A stretch of 64,000 nt of DNA from Pseudomonadota bacterium (GCA_018262195.1 JAGTRS010000026.1:1-64000), one strand, 5' to 3'; numbered from the stretch's first letter, positions 8,273-17,903 are shown. Numbers and translations: made by a program. Notes: generated by a model from the sequence alone, not told the origin.

Positions 8273-9172
8273 ATGCGTCAAATCCTCTCCGCCCTGCTTT
8301 TCTTTTCGCTGGCCCTGCCGGCCCACGCCTGGAACGCAGCCGGCCACCGCCTGGTTGCCGTCATTGCCTGGCAACAACTGACACCAGCAACACGCGACGC
8401 AATTTCGGCCGCGCTCGCCCGCCATCCTGACCACGACCGCTGGGTAGAAAGAGGCCGCTCCAGTGAAGCCATCGACCTCTTTGCCGAAGCATCGACCTGG
8501 CCGGACGATATCCGGAATGATCCACGCTTCCATGACGAAGACAGAGCGCTGCCCACCCCTGCACGGCCCGGCTTCCCCGATACGGCTCGCCACAAGCACT
8601 GGCACTATGTTGATCTGGATGCTGCCGGCAAGGTTCGGGATGGCGAACTCGACCGCCAGATCGAACGTCTGAGCCACTTACTGCAAGCCAAGGGACGGGC
8701 CGCCGGAAACAGCGAGCAGATTTCCTATGCCCTGCCCTGGCTGCTCCATCTCGTCGCCGATATCCATCAGCCACTCCACGTCGGGCAACACGGCGACGAA
8801 GGCGGCAACAAGGTCGAAATCGAGAACCCGTTCAACAAGCGCCTGCCCTTCAGCAGCCTGCATCTTTACTGGGATGACCTGCCCGGCCCGCCGTGGTTGC
8901 GCGGCAAGCGCCTCGAAAAGAATGCCGCCCGACTGCTCGAGAACTACCCGAAACCGGTTCTGGGCGATGTTGCGCTGTGGCGTGAAGAAAGCCACCGCTT
9001 GCTCGCCACCGCCTACCCAAAAGCAAACGGCAGCCTGCTCCCCATCATCAGCGAAGATTTTCACCGAGATGCCCGCGATATCGCCAACCGGCGCATCGTG
9101 GAGGCTGGTTACCGCCTGGGCCACCGGCTCGAAAGCATCTTCAGCACGCGCGTTTCACGTGAAACGCAATAG
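8273..9172 (+). CDS. S1/P1-type zinc-dependent nuclease, exported
   Basis: 299-residue secreted nuclease. The start at 8273 gives a Sec signal peptide (MRQILSALLFFSLALPAHA) followed directly by mature WNAAGHR. In S1/P1 nucleases the mature N-terminal Trp and nearby His bind the trinuclear zinc centre, so this start is strongly supported. Further zinc-ligand motifs are HLVADIHQPLHVG and the downstream GDEGGN. The enzyme should cleave single-stranded DNA/RNA in the periplasm or outside the cell, probably for nucleotide scavenging. An ATAAT hexamer sits just before the ATG. The C-terminus VSRETQ is encoded by a parS-like palindrome, which may be imposed by DNA rather than protein function. speD follows after 9 bases. 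Confidence 0.92.
   Translation: MRQILSALLFFSLALPAHAWNAAGHRLVAVIAWQQLTPATRDAISAALARHPDHDRWVERGRSSEAIDLFAEASTWPDDIRNDPRFHDEDRALPTPARPGFPDTARHKHWHYVDLDAAGKVRDGELDRQIERLSHLLQAKGRAAGNSEQISYALPWLLHLVADIHQPLHVGQHGDEGGNKVEIENPFNKRLPFSSLHLYWDDLPGPPWLRGKRLEKNAARLLENYPKPVLGDVALWREESHRLLATAYPKANGSLLPIISEDFHRDARDIANRRIVEAGYRLGHRLESIFSTRVSRETQ
9151..9166. other. parS-like centromere site 1
   Basis: The 16-mer CGTTTCACGTGAAACG is a perfect palindrome with the 14-bp core GTTTCACGTGAAAC, matching the widespread chromosomal parS consensus TGTTTCACGTGAAACA except for the two outer bases. ParB would nucleate here. It lies inside the last codons of the S1/P1 nuclease gene, where it encodes VSRET. It is one of five such sites in the window. 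Confidence 0.88.
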
Positions 9173-9181
9173 AATTCCGTC

Positions 9182-9580
9182 ATGAAAGGCCTGCACCTGA
9201 TCGCCGACCTGCATGACTGCCGTTGCTCCCCGAGCTTGCTGCTCGACGCACAGCGGCTGGAGGCTTATTGCGTCGATGCCTGCCAGCGGCATGGGCTGAC
9301 CGTGGTCGGCCGGCTTTTCCATGCCTTCCGCGACACCGCCGACCAACCAGCCGGCGTCACCGGTACCGTCGTTCTGGCTGAATCTCATCTCGCCCTGCAT
9401 ACCTGGCCGGAAATCGCCGCCGTCACACTGGATGTCTATGTCTGCAATTTCAGTGGCGACAACAGTGAACAGGCCAAAGCGCTGTTCGCCGAAGTCATCG
9501 CCACCTTCCAGCCGGACCGGATCGAGCAATCGGCCGTCCACCGCGGCCAGCTTGCCCCGAGCAAAGACAAGCCGGCGTAG
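9182..9580 (+). CDS. speD: S-adenosylmethionine decarboxylase proenzyme, prokaryotic type
   Basis: 132-residue proenzyme for a pyruvoyl-dependent S-adenosylmethionine decarboxylase, which supplies the aminopropyl donor for spermidine synthesis. The self-cleavage motif LAESHLALHTWPE is present; Ser68 would become the pyruvoyl group. The catalytic Cys lies in DVYVCNF (Cys88). The length fits the small SpeD class found in many bacteria and archaea rather than the longer E. coli type. No spermidine synthase gene is adjacent, which is unusual for a complete pathway but not rare. It starts 9 bases after the nuclease stop; whether they share a transcript is unclear. Conserved N-terminus MKGLHLIADL supports the ATG at 9182. 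Confidence 0.93.
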   Translation: MKGLHLIADLHDCRCSPSLLLDAQRLEAYCVDACQRHGLTVVGRLFHAFRDTADQPAGVTGTVVLAESHLALHTWPEIAAVTLDVYVCNFSGDNSEQAKALFAEVIATFQPDRIEQSAVHRGQLAPSKDKPA

Positions 9581-9679
9581 CAGCCCGCTGCTACCCGCCG
9601 GGGCACCATTCTCTCCACAATGGGTCCACCCTTTTCCGACCGCACGGCCGGAGGGCTCACACCAACCAAGGAGACAACA

Positions 9680-10261
9680 ATGGCTGCGAAGAAAATTCTG
9701 ATGCTGACCGGTGACTACACCGAAGACTACGAAACCATGGTGCCCTTCCAGGCACTGCTGATGGTCGGCCACACGGTACATGCCGTCTGCCCGGGCAAGA
9801 AGGCCGGCGAGTTCGTGCGCACCGCCATCCACGATTTCGAAGGCGACCAGACCTATAGCGAAAAGCCCGGTCATAACTTCACCCTGAACGCCACTTTTTC
9901 CGATATTTCAGTCGAGTCGTACGACGCCCTGGTCATTCCGGGCGGCCGAGCACCGGAATATCTGCGCCTCAACCCGCAGGTACTGGCCATGGTCCAGCAC
10001 TTCGCAAATGCCGGCAAACCGATCGCTGCCATCTGCCATGGCGCCCAACTGCTTAGCGCCGCCGGCGTCCTGACCGGCCGTTCATGCAGCGCCTACCCCG
10101 CCTGCGGCCCCGAAGTCCGTGCCGCCGGCGGCCAGTACGCCGACATCCCGGTCGATCAGGCCCATGTGGACGGCAATCTGGTTACGGCTCCGGCCTGGCC
10201 AGCGCATCCGGCCTGGCTGGCCAAGTTCCTGCCCCTGCTCGGCACGCAGATCACCCTTTGA
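9680..10261 (+). CDS. DJ-1/PfpI family protein
   Basis: 193-residue single-domain protein of the DJ-1/PfpI (class I glutamine amidotransferase-like) superfamily. The nucleophile-elbow motif [10 protein letters not shown] contains the reactive Cys; the conserved acidic residue precedes in [11 protein letters not shown]. Members act as glyoxalase/deglycase-like enzymes, chaperones or proteases, so the substrate cannot be assigned. The start at 9680 is chosen because AAGGAG at 9668-9673 gives ideal spacing and [18 protein letters not shown] is the natural N-terminus of the fold. A 99-base gap separates it from speD, while 50 bases separate it from the next plus-strand gene. Confidence 0.9.
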   Translation: MAAKKILMLTGDYTEDYETMVPFQALLMVGHTVHAVCPGKKAGEFVRTAIHDFEGDQTYSEKPGHNFTLNATFSDISVESYDALVIPGGRAPEYLRLNPQVLAMVQHFANAGKPIAAICHGAQLLSAAGVLTGRSCSAYPACGPEVRAAGGQYADIPVDQAHVDGNLVTAPAWPAHPAWLAKFLPLLGTQITL

Positions 10262-10311
10262 AGCACCAAGGGCGGCTGGCTTGCCGGCTGCCCGTTCGTT
10301 CAGGAGGTTGC

Positions 10312-10662
10312 ATGTGTGAAATCTACGTCAAGGCCGACCCGATGCTCTACGAGTCAAGGGCTCGCTCGATCCGGATTCACGGTTTCGTGACCAAGATCCG
10401 GCTGGAAAACCTGTTCTGGGACATCCTCGCCGAACTGGCGGGTAACGAGGGCATGACGACCAACCAGCTGATCGCCAAGCTCTATGACGAAATCGAAGCC
10501 TACCGCGGCGAAGTGGAGAACTTCGCGTCCTTCCTGCGCGTTACCTGTCTGCGCTACCTGACGCTACGTCACCAGAAAACAGGGGAGCGGCCAAGTCTGG
10601 CCGTGGTTGGCACTCTGCCGCCGGCGATTCGGGAGTTACCGCGCAGCGTCGGAAACGCCTGA
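10312..10662 (+). CDS. Ribbon-helix-helix domain protein
   Basis: 116-residue protein. The segment RSIRIHGFVTKIRLENLFW followed by LAELAGNEGMTTNQLIAKL resembles the RHH_4-type ribbon-helix-helix domain, found in small proteins often encoded next to metabolic genes and presumed DNA-binding. The C-terminal 30 residues (from about HQKTGERPSL) look disordered. AGGAGG at 10302-10307 fixes the ATG at 10312. It follows the DJ-1 family gene on the same strand and converges on htpX with only 9 bases between stops. It may be an autoregulator of the small plus-strand group, but no operator is evident. Confidence 0.78.
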   Translation: MCEIYVKADPMLYESRARSIRIHGFVTKIRLENLFWDILAELAGNEGMTTNQLIAKLYDEIEAYRGEVENFASFLRVTCLRYLTLRHQKTGERPSLAVVGTLPPAIRELPRSVGNA

Positions 10663-10671
10663 TCGCGTTGC

Positions 10672-11514
10672 TCAGGACATGGCCCGCAACCGGGCTATGC
10701 GCTCCTCGGTCGGCGGATGGGTCGAGAACAAGCCACGAATACCGCCCGCAGAAAGCGGATTCAGGATCATCATCTGCGCCGTTTCCGGATGCGCCTCGGC
10801 TGGCGCCATCGGGATGCGACCCTCGGCATACATCTGAATCTTGCCCAGTGCATCGGCCAACGCATTTGGCGTACCGCTGATCTCCGCCCCGCCCTGATCG
10901 GCTTCAAATTCGCGAGCCCGGGAAATCGCCATCTGGATCAGGCTGGCCGCCAAAGGTGCCAGAATTGCGACCAGAATGCCAACCAGCGGGTTCACCGAAC
11001 GACCGTTTTCGTCCCGCCCGCCGAAGAACATCGCAAAATTGGCCAGTGCCGAAATGGCCCCGGCCATGGTTGCCGAGATGGTCGAGATCAGGATGTCACG
11101 ATGCTTCACGTGAGCCAGTTCATGCGCCATTACCCCGCGCAATTCGCGGGCCGACAGCAACTGGATGATGCCGGTCGTCGCCGCCACCGCCGCGTGCTCA
11201 GGATTACGACCGGTGGCAAAGGCATTGGGCTGAGCTTCATTGATGATGTACACCTTGGGCATCGGTAGCCCGGCCCGCTGAGCCAGTTCGCGCACCATCG
11301 CGTAGAACTGCGGCGCACTGGTCTCATCCACCTGCTGGGCGTTGTACATCTTCAGCACCATGGTGTCAGAGAACCAGTACGAGAACAGATTCATCGCACC
11401 GCCGAACACCAGGGCCATCAGCATGCCGGACTTGCCGCCGATCATGCCGCCAACAATACCGAACAGCGCCATGATGGCGGCCATCAGAATGGCAGTCTTC
11501 ACCCAGTTGAACAT
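10672..11514 (-). CDS. htpX: Membrane zinc metalloprotease HtpX
   Basis: 280-residue integral membrane protease of family M48 that degrades misfolded membrane proteins. The zinc-binding motif [10 protein letters not shown] is intact, with the third ligand Glu probably in REFEADQGG. Two hydrophobic helices at the N-terminus and two more near residues 145-190 match HtpX topology. The ATG at 11514 gives the canonical [11 protein letters not shown] start. It lies 58 bases after fmt on the same strand, so it may belong to a def-fmt-htpX transcript or have its own stress promoter in that gap; I could not identify one convincingly. Confidence 0.95.
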   Translation of the reverse strand: MFNWVKTAILMAAIMALFGIVGGMIGGKSGMLMALVFGGAMNLFSYWFSDTMVLKMYNAQQVDETSAPQFYAMVRELAQRAGLPMPKVYIINEAQPNAFATGRNPEHAAVAATTGIIQLLSARELRGVMAHELAHVKHRDILISTISATMAGAISALANFAMFFGGRDENGRSVNPLVGILVAILAPLAASLIQMAISRAREFEADQGGAEISGTPNALADALGKIQMYAEGRIPMAPAEAHPETAQMMILNPLSAGGIRGLFSTHPPTEERIARLRAMS

Positions 11515-11572
11515 GTTTAACTCCTTGCGGCTGTCTGACCCGGGAAGTTAACTATAGTCGTCCGGCAAAAAT

Positions 11573-12496
11573 TCAAGCCGGAATGTCGAAACGGTCGCCA
11601 ACAGCCAAGGGGTGACCAGCCAGGAATTGCTGGACCGGCAAGCGCTTGCCACCCGCTTTCTGCAACTCGGTCACCGCCAACGCACCATCCCCGCAGGCAA
11701 TGACGACGCTGCTTCGGTCCAGGGCCAGAATGGTGCCCATTTCGCCCCGCCCTGCCACCGGCGAGGCTTGCCAAAGTTTGACCGTCTGCCCGCGAAACAA
11801 GGCCTGCGCGCCGGGGAATGGATTGAAGGCGCGAATGTGGCGATCCAGTTCGGCGGCACTTTTGCTCCAGTCGATCAGTGCCTCGGCCTTTTCAATCTTG
11901 TGGGCGTAGGTCACCCCCTCGGCCGGCTGCGGTTCGGAAGCCAAAGGCAGCTTGCCCAAGGCCTCGACGACCAACTTTGCCCCCAGTTCGGCCAAGCGAT
12001 CGTGCAGCGTTGCCGTAGTATCTGACGGTTCAATGGAAAAAGCGCCGCGCAACAAGACCGGTCCCGTATCCAGCCCGGCCTCCATCTGCATGATGCAGAC
12101 ACCGGTCTCGGCATCGCCGGCCAGCAAGGCACGCTGGATCGGTGCCGCACCACGCCAGCGCGGCAGCAAGGAGCCGTGGATGTTGATGCAGCCAAGGCGC
12201 GGCATATCAAGCACAGCCCGCGGCAGGATCAAACCGTAAGCAGCGACGACCATCACGTCAGCGCCAACGGCCGCAACTTTCGCCTGTGCCTCGGCCTCCT
12301 TCAGCGTCAGCGGCTGAAACACCTCTATGCCGTGCTCAAGCGCCACCTTCTTGACCGCAGATGGTTGCAGCGTCATGCCGCGCCCGGCCGGGCGGTCCGG
12401 CTGGGTCAACACCAATGCGACTTCATGGCCTGCAGCGACAATGGCCTGCAGAGCCTGCGCGGCGAACTCCGGCGTTCCGGCAAAAATGAGCCTCAT
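11573..12496 (-). CDS. fmt: Methionyl-tRNA formyltransferase
   Basis: 307-residue enzyme that transfers a formyl group from 10-formyltetrahydrofolate to initiator Met-tRNA. The signature [18 protein letters not shown], containing the catalytic Asn and His, and the later Asp in [18 protein letters not shown] are present, followed by the C-terminal OB-like tRNA-binding domain. The start [11 protein letters not shown] at 12496 matches the family and overlaps the def stop by four bases (ATGA), so translation is probably coupled. Deformylase and formyltransferase act at the two ends of the same N-formylmethionine cycle, the usual reason for this pairing. Confidence 0.97.
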   Translation of the reverse strand: MRLIFAGTPEFAAQALQAIVAAGHEVALVLTQPDRPAGRGMTLQPSAVKKVALEHGIEVFQPLTLKEAEAQAKVAAVGADVMVVAAYGLILPRAVLDMPRLGCINIHGSLLPRWRGAAPIQRALLAGDAETGVCIMQMEAGLDTGPVLLRGAFSIEPSDTTATLHDRLAELGAKLVVEALGKLPLASEPQPAEGVTYAHKIEKAEALIDWSKSAAELDRHIRAFNPFPGAQALFRGQTVKLWQASPVAGRGEMGTILALDRSSVVIACGDGALAVTELQKAGGKRLPVQQFLAGHPLAVGDRFDIPA

Positions 12497-12996
12497 GCCG
12501 TGACGCGCGCCTGCTTGGCCAACTTGTTCTTGATGCGGGTCTGCTTCAACAGCGAAAGGTGATCGACGAAGACCGTGCCGTTTAGATGATCGAGTTCGTG
12601 TTGCAGACAAACGGCAAGCAAACCATCCGCCGCCAGAGTCTGCTCTTTACCTTCGAGATCAAGATAGGTCACGACAACGCTTTCGGCCCGCTCGACCTTG
12701 TCGTAGATACCCGGCACCGACAGACAACCTTCCTCGCCGATCTGCGAGCCTTCGCAGCGGCTAAGCACCGGATTGATAAAAGCCTGAAGGGCGCTCTTGT
12801 CTTCCGAAACGTCAATGACCACAACGCGTTTGTGCACATCGACCTGCGTCGCAGCCAACCCGATTCCGGGGGCTTCGTACATGGTTTCAGCCATGTCGGC
12901 GACCAGTTTTCGAATGCTGTCATCAACTTTGCCAACGGGAAGCGCGACCTTCTTCAAACGAGGGTCGGGAAAACGCAGAATGGGTAAAAGGGCCAT
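12493..12996 (-). CDS. def: Peptide deformylase
   Basis: 167-residue iron/zinc hydrolase that removes the formyl group from nascent proteins. All three family motifs are intact: [16 protein letters not shown] with the metal-binding Cys, and HELDHLNG with two metal-binding His and the catalytic Glu. Length is typical. The gene is first in the minus-strand def-fmt pair and diverges from the LysM-domain gene; the 143-base gap 12997-13139 must carry both promoters and contains no recognisable gene. Confidence 0.97.
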   Translation of the reverse strand: MALLPILRFPDPRLKKVALPVGKVDDSIRKLVADMAETMYEAPGIGLAATQVDVHKRVVVIDVSEDKSALQAFINPVLSRCEGSQIGEEGCLSVPGIYDKVERAESVVVTYLDLEGKEQTLAADGLLAVCLQHELDHLNGTVFVDHLSLLKQTRIKNKLAKQARVTA

Positions 12997-13139
12997 ATGA
13001 AAACCGGAATAAAAGCTTGCTCGCTTAGGTTATTACGTGCAGAATCTAAAGCAATTCCGAGGTATGGAACGCAAACGATTGCCGCTTAATGAGACAGTGA
13101 CGACGTTATTGCGTTCCACCGGCACGTGAGGTTACGACT

Positions 13140-14171
13140 ATGGTTCGCATTATATCCGCGCTCATCCTGGCCGTGACGGCCGTCTGCGCAACGGCCGCCG
13201 AGCCGCTACAACTCGTGGACAACCCGCCTGATCGCCATATTGTCGTCAAGGGTGACACACTATGGGGAATTTCCGGCAAGTTCCTCAAGCAGCCATGGCG
13301 CTGGCCGGAAATCTGGCAGATGAACAAGGAACAGATCAAGAACCCGCACTGGATCTACCCAGGCGACGTCGTCATGCTCGACACGTCGAGCGGTACTCCC
13401 CGCCTGAAACTCGGCAAGTCGGTCGCTGGACAGAACGGTAAAGCCCAGCCAACCGTGTACAGCACCCCGGTTCAGCAAGTGATTCCGAGCATTTCACCCA
13501 ATGTGATCGAACCATTCATCTCCAAGCCGCTGATCATTGAAACAAGCGATCAGAACGCTGCTGTCAGCATCGTCGCAACGCAGGAAGATCGCATGCTGGT
13601 CGGTACCGGTGACTCTTTCTACGCAAAGGGCATTCCCGATTCCAGCATTGAAAAATGGAACGTTTTCCGCAAGGGCAAGCCTCTGAAAGACCCGCAAACC
13701 GGCGAGATCATGGCCTACGAAGCCGTATTTTTAGGCAATGCCCGCTTGGTCAAGCCGGGTGAACCGGCAACCCTGCGCGTCACCTTGGCCAAGGAAGAAA
13801 TGAATCGTGGCGACAGTCTGTTGCCCGCTCCACTGCCAGAAATCCTCACTTACGTGCCGCACCGCCCCGAACAGGAAGTTTCTGCCAAGGTGCTTGGCAT
13901 CTACGGTGGAGTTCAGGAAGGCGGCGCCAACTCTGTCGTTTCCATCAGCCAAGGCAAGAATAGCGGGCTAGAAATAGGGCATGTAGTTGCGCTATATCGA
14001 AACCGTGTCTCGGTCAGCATTGACGAAGATGGTCGTCGCACATCGACCCCTGTACCAGAAGAGCGCTACGGCTTGGCCTTCGTCTTCCGTGTCTTCGACC
14101 GTATCGCCTACGCCTTGGTGGTCGAGTCCTCCAAGCCAGTCATCATCGGGGACTCCGCGCTGAACCCGTGA
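13140..14171 (+). CDS. LysM peptidoglycan-binding domain protein
   Basis: 343-residue exported protein. Residues 1-20 are a signal peptide (MVRIISALILAVTAVCATAA). A LysM domain follows at about residues 33-80 (HIVVKGDTLWGISGKFL through NPHWIYPGDVVML), which binds N-acetylglucosamine-containing glycans. The remaining 260 residues are a conserved but uncharacterised region rich in beta structure. Such proteins lie just upstream of dprA in many betaproteobacteria. The stop overlaps the dprA GTG start, so the two are translationally coupled, although a functional tie between a cell-wall protein and a DNA-uptake protein is not established. Confidence 0.9.
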   Translation: MVRIISALILAVTAVCATAAEPLQLVDNPPDRHIVVKGDTLWGISGKFLKQPWRWPEIWQMNKEQIKNPHWIYPGDVVMLDTSSGTPRLKLGKSVAGQNGKAQPTVYSTPVQQVIPSISPNVIEPFISKPLIIETSDQNAAVSIVATQEDRMLVGTGDSFYAKGIPDSSIEKWNVFRKGKPLKDPQTGEIMAYEAVFLGNARLVKPGEPATLRVTLAKEEMNRGDSLLPAPLPEILTYVPHRPEQEVSAKVLGIYGGVQEGGANSVVSISQGKNSGLEIGHVVALYRNRVSVSIDEDGRRTSTPVPEERYGLAFVFRVFDRIAYALVVESSKPVIIGDSALNP

Positions 14172-15244
14172 GCAATAACGAAAGTCTGGCCGCCTGGTTG
14201 CGGCTGACCCTGATTCCAGGCATTGGCGGCGAGACGCAACGAAAGCTTCTCGCCGCTTTCGGTTTACCCGAAGCCATTTTCTCGGCTGGGCGCCTCGAAA
14301 CGCGCAGCGTAATCGGCGACCGGGCCGATGTGCTGTTTGATTTCAACCCGACTGAAGCTGTTGAACTTAGCCTTGAATGGGCCAGCCAGCCGGGGCAGCA
14401 AATCATTTCGCTGGCTGATGAAGCCTACCCGAAAGCGCTGCTTGAAATCGCCGATCCGCCCAGCCTGCTCTATGTGCGCGGGAATGTTGCCCTGCTGCAG
14501 AAGCGCGGACTGGCCATGGTTGGCAGCCGCAATGCGACGCCTCAAGGCCTGCAGACCGCAGAGAACTTCGCCAAAACTTTGGCAGCAAAGGGCCTGACAA
14601 TCATCAGTGGCCTGGCACTGGGCATCGATGCCGCCGCCCACCGTGGCGCATTGGCTGCCAACGGAGAAACCGTTGCAGTGATCGGCACGGGGCCCGACCG
14701 CATCTACCCGGCCCGCAACAAGGAACTAGCATTGTCCATCGTCGAGCACGGCGCGATCGTCTCTGAGTTCCCGCTCGGCACGCCGGCCATCGCCTCCAAC
14801 TTCCCGAGGCGCAACCGGATCATCTCCGGACTTTCGCGCGGCGTGCTGGTCGTTGAAGCAGCCCCGGAAAGCGGCTCGCTGATCACGGCGAGGCTGGCCG
14901 CCGAGCAAGGGCGAGAGGTGTTCGCCATTCCCGGCTCGATCCATTCACCGGTCGCCCGCGGTTGCCACAAATTGATCAAGCAAGGCGCCAAGCTGGTCGA
15001 AACCGCCACCGATATTCTGGAAGAACTGGGCAGCTACAACGAGGCTCCCAAGCCGGAGGTTTCATCGGATAAAGCAGATGAAGGCCCGATTCTCGCCGCC
15101 CTTGGCCACGATCCATGCGGCCTTGACGACCTCGTCGAACGAACCGCCATGAGCGCTGACCGGTTGCTGCCGGAACTCCTGACACTGGAGCTTTGCGGCC
15201 TTATCGCCACCCTGCCCGGCAACCGCTACCAACGCCTCAGTTAG
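14168..15244 (+). CDS. dprA: DNA-processing protein DprA
   Basis: 358-residue cytoplasmic protein that protects incoming single-stranded DNA and loads RecA during natural transformation. It has a SAM-like N-terminal helical region, a central Rossmann fold with GSRNATPQG, SGLALGIDAAAHRGAL and FPRRNRIISGLSRG, and a C-terminal winged-helix domain (about residues 300-358). The GTG at 14168 overlaps the previous stop in GTGA. In many beta- and gammaproteobacteria smg (DUF494) sits between dprA and topB; here the 76-base gap before topB is too small for it. No other competence genes are visible in the window. Confidence 0.95.
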   Translation: MSNNESLAAWLRLTLIPGIGGETQRKLLAAFGLPEAIFSAGRLETRSVIGDRADVLFDFNPTEAVELSLEWASQPGQQIISLADEAYPKALLEIADPPSLLYVRGNVALLQKRGLAMVGSRNATPQGLQTAENFAKTLAAKGLTIISGLALGIDAAAHRGALAANGETVAVIGTGPDRIYPARNKELALSIVEHGAIVSEFPLGTPAIASNFPRRNRIISGLSRGVLVVEAAPESGSLITARLAAEQGREVFAIPGSIHSPVARGCHKLIKQGAKLVETATDILEELGSYNEAPKPEVSSDKADEGPILAALGHDPCGLDDLVERTAMSADRLLPELLTLELCGLIATLPGNRYQRLS

Positions 15245-15320
15245 GCATCTATATATATTGACGGCTTGCCAAGCCGCTCGCCGGACACTTATCATGCCCC
15301 GGCACTCAACAGGCCAAACC

Positions 15321-17846
15321 ATGTCCAAAAAGCTGATCATTGCCGAAAAACCTTCCGTCGCCGCCGACATCGCTCGGGCGCTGGGGGGCTTTACTAAACA
15401 CGACGACTACTTCGAAAGCGAAGAACTCGTGCTCTCCTCGGCTGTCGGTCACCTGCTCGAACTGGCCTGTCCCGAAGAATTCGAGGTCAAGCGCGGCAAA
15501 TGGTCCTTCGCTCACCTGCCGGTGATCCCGCCACACTTTGCCCTGAAGCCGATCGAAAAAACGGAATCCCGGCTCAAGGTGCTCAACAAGCTGATCAAGC
15601 GCAAGGATGTCACCGGCCTGATCAATGCCTGCGACGCTGGACGGGAAGGCGAACTGATCTTCAATTACATTGCCCAGAACGCCAAGTCCGGCAAGCCTGT
15701 GCAGCGCCTGTGGCTGCAGTCGATGACCCAGGGTGCGATCCGCGACGGCTTTGCCCGCCTGCGCCCAGGCCGCGAGATGGAAGGCCTTGGCGATGCTGCC
15801 GTCTGCCGCTCCGAATCCGACTGGCTGGTCGGCATCAACGGCACGCGGGCAATGACTGCCTTCAACTCGAAGACCGGCGGTTTCCACCTGACCACCGTCG
15901 GTCGAGTTCAAACGCCGACGCTGGCCATCGTCGTGGAACGCGAACGCAAAATCCGCGATTTCAAGTCGCGTGATTACTGGGAAGTCGAAGCCGAATTTTC
16001 TGCCAAGGCCGGTTCCTACAAGGGCAAGTGGTTCGACGAAGCCTTCAAGGGCAAGAACGACGACGAACATGCCCGGGCCGACCGCCTGTGGGAGGTTGCA
16101 CGCGCCGAAGCCATCCGTGCTGCCACTGAAGGCAAGCTCGGCGAAGTCACGGAAGAAGCCAAGCCGGAAACCCGCTTGTCGCCCGGACTCTTCGATCTGA
16201 CCACCCTTCAGCGCGAAGCGAATGCTCGCTTCGGCTTCTCGGCCAAAACCACGCTGTCGCTGGCCCAGGCCCTGTACGAAAAACACAAGGTCCTGACCTA
16301 CCCGCGTACCGACTCCCGCTGCCTGCCAGAAGATTACCTGCCGACCGTCAAGGAAACGCTGGCCGTATTGACCGGCCAAGGCGCCGGCAAGGGCCACGAC
16401 GAAGTGCTACTCGCCCGCTATTCTCCGTTTGCCCACCAGATTCTGGCCCGCAACTGGGTGTTGCCGAACAAGCGCATCTTCAACAACGCCAAGATCAGCG
16501 ACCACTTCGCCATCATCCCGACGCCGCAGGCCCCCAAGAGCCTGAACGAGATGGAACAGAAGCTGTACGACTTCGTCGTTCGCCGCTTCCTCGCCGTCTT
16601 CTTCCCGGCCGCCGAGTACATGGTCACTACCCGTATCACCCGCGTCGAAGGCTACCCCTTCAAGACCGAGGGCAAGGTGCTGGTCAATCCGGGCTGGCTT
16701 ACCGTTTATGGCAAGGAAGGCCAGGATGGCGACGATGGCAACCTGGTTGCCGTCGATGCCAAGGAAAAGGTCAAGACCGACGAAGTGACCGTCAAGCCCA
16801 ACGCCACCAAGCCGCCGCCACGCTACTCTGAAGCCACCCTGCTCTCCGCCATGGAAGGCGCCGGCAAGATGGTCGATGACGAGGAACTGAAGGCCGCCAT
16901 GGCCGGCCGCGGCCTCGGCACTCCGGCCACCCGAGCGCAGATCATCGAAAACCTGATCGGCGAGCAATACATGCACCGCGAAGGCCGGGAACTGATCCCG
17001 ACCGCAAAGGCCTTTACCCTGATGACGCTGCTCAACGGCCTCGGCATCAAGGAACTGACCCAACCGGAATTGACCGGCGACTGGGAATGGAAGCTCGGCC
17101 GCATCGAAAAGGGCGAATTCACGCGCGACGAATTCATGCGCGAAATCGCCGAGATGACCCGCCACATGGTCGAACGCGCCAAGCAGTACGAAGCCGACAC
17201 CATTCCCGGCGACTTCGGGGTGCTCGAGGCTCCCTGCCCCAAGTGCGGCGGCCAGATTCGCGAAACCTACAAGAAGTTCCAGTGCGGCAGTTGTGACTAC
17301 GCGCTGTGGAAAATCGTCGCCGGCCGCCAGTACGAACCGGCTGAAATCGAGCAATTACTGACCGAAAAGCAGGTCGGCCCGCTGACCGGTTTCCGCAACA
17401 AGATGGGCCGCAGCTTTGCCGCAGCCATCAAGCTCAACGACGATCTGCAACCGGAATTCGATTTCGGCCAGGACAAGGCGGATGCTGCCGATGCCGAACC
17501 CGTCGATTTTTCGGAACAGGAAAGCCTCGGCAAGTGCCCAAAGTGCGCGGCCGATGTTTTCGAACACGGCACCTCCTACGTCTGCGAAAAATCAGTCGGC
17601 CCGGCCAAGAACTGCGATTTCCGTTCCGGCAAGATCATCCTGCAGCAGCCGATCGATGCCGCTCAGATGAAGAAACTGTTGGCCGAAGGCAAGACCGATC
17701 TGCTCAAGGAGTTCGTGTCAAACCGCACTCGTCGCAAGTTCTCGGCCTATCTGATGGCCAAGGACGGCAAGGTCAGCTTCGAATTCGAGAAGAAGGTGGC
17801 CAAACCCAAGGCGCCGGCTAAAAAGAAAGCCGACGCTGCGACCTGA
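15321..17846 (+). CDS. topB: DNA topoisomerase III
   Basis: 841-residue type IA topoisomerase, which relaxes or decatenates DNA by passing strands through a transient nick. The TOPRIM domain begins at the N-terminus (IIAEKPSVAADIARAL, acidic cluster in DAGREGELIF). The active-site Tyr is in LTYPRTDSRCLP. Two C-terminal Cys-rich modules follow: CPKCGG with CGSCDYALW, then CPKCAAD with CEKS and NCDFRSGKI; the latter resembles the topoisomerase repeat seen in plasmid and integrative-element TopB. The tail is Lys/Ala-rich. The start at 15321 gives the canonical MSKKLIIAEKPS. The role here may be chromosome decatenation; its neighbourhood shows no sign of a mobile element. Confidence 0.95.
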   Translation: MSKKLIIAEKPSVAADIARALGGFTKHDDYFESEELVLSSAVGHLLELACPEEFEVKRGKWSFAHLPVIPPHFALKPIEKTESRLKVLNKLIKRKDVTGLINACDAGREGELIFNYIAQNAKSGKPVQRLWLQSMTQGAIRDGFARLRPGREMEGLGDAAVCRSESDWLVGINGTRAMTAFNSKTGGFHLTTVGRVQTPTLAIVVERERKIRDFKSRDYWEVEAEFSAKAGSYKGKWFDEAFKGKNDDEHARADRLWEVARAEAIRAATEGKLGEVTEEAKPETRLSPGLFDLTTLQREANARFGFSAKTTLSLAQALYEKHKVLTYPRTDSRCLPEDYLPTVKETLAVLTGQGAGKGHDEVLLARYSPFAHQILARNWVLPNKRIFNNAKISDHFAIIPTPQAPKSLNEMEQKLYDFVVRRFLAVFFPAAEYMVTTRITRVEGYPFKTEGKVLVNPGWLTVYGKEGQDGDDGNLVAVDAKEKVKTDEVTVKPNATKPPPRYSEATLLSAMEGAGKMVDDEELKAAMAGRGLGTPATRAQIIENLIGEQYMHREGRELIPTAKAFTLMTLLNGLGIKELTQPELTGDWEWKLGRIEKGEFTRDEFMREIAEMTRHMVERAKQYEADTIPGDFGVLEAPCPKCGGQIRETYKKFQCGSCDYALWKIVAGRQYEPAEIEQLLTEKQVGPLTGFRNKMGRSFAAAIKLNDDLQPEFDFGQDKADAADAEPVDFSEQESLGKCPKCAADVFEHGTSYVCEKSVGPAKNCDFRSGKIILQQPIDAAQMKKLLAEGKTDLLKEFVSNRTRRKFSAYLMAKDGKVSFEFEKKVAKPKAPAKKKADAAT

Positions 17847-17869
17847 TCCAGCATTCGCAAGACCGTAAC

Positions 17870-17903
17870 AAAGCCCTTGGCAACCAATCCCGAGGGCTTT
17901 TTC
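17870..17903 (+). terminator. Rho-independent terminator of topB
   Basis: An 11-bp stem with one G-T pair (AAAGCCCTTGG / CCGAGGGCTTT, 9-nt loop) is followed by TTTTCTATTTT. It lies 23 bases after the topB stop. The rest of 17904-18032 shows nothing I can call. Confidence 0.88.

Noticed and set aside
7760..8677. Minus-strand open frame (305 codons) spanning the rsmB 5' end and the nuclease gene
   Set aside because: It would overlap two confident genes, one in each direction, and has no recognisable motif.
13122..13132. GGCACGTGAGG before the LysM gene considered as parS
   Set aside because: Too few matches to the 14-bp core.
15241..15262. TATATATATTG run before topB as a promoter or repeat of note
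   Set aside because: Short AT stretch without a matching -35 element at correct distance; not specific enough to call.
16407..17354. Minus-strand open frame (315 codons) opposite topB
   Set aside because: Shadow of a well-supported topoisomerase gene; no ribosome binding site or family motif.
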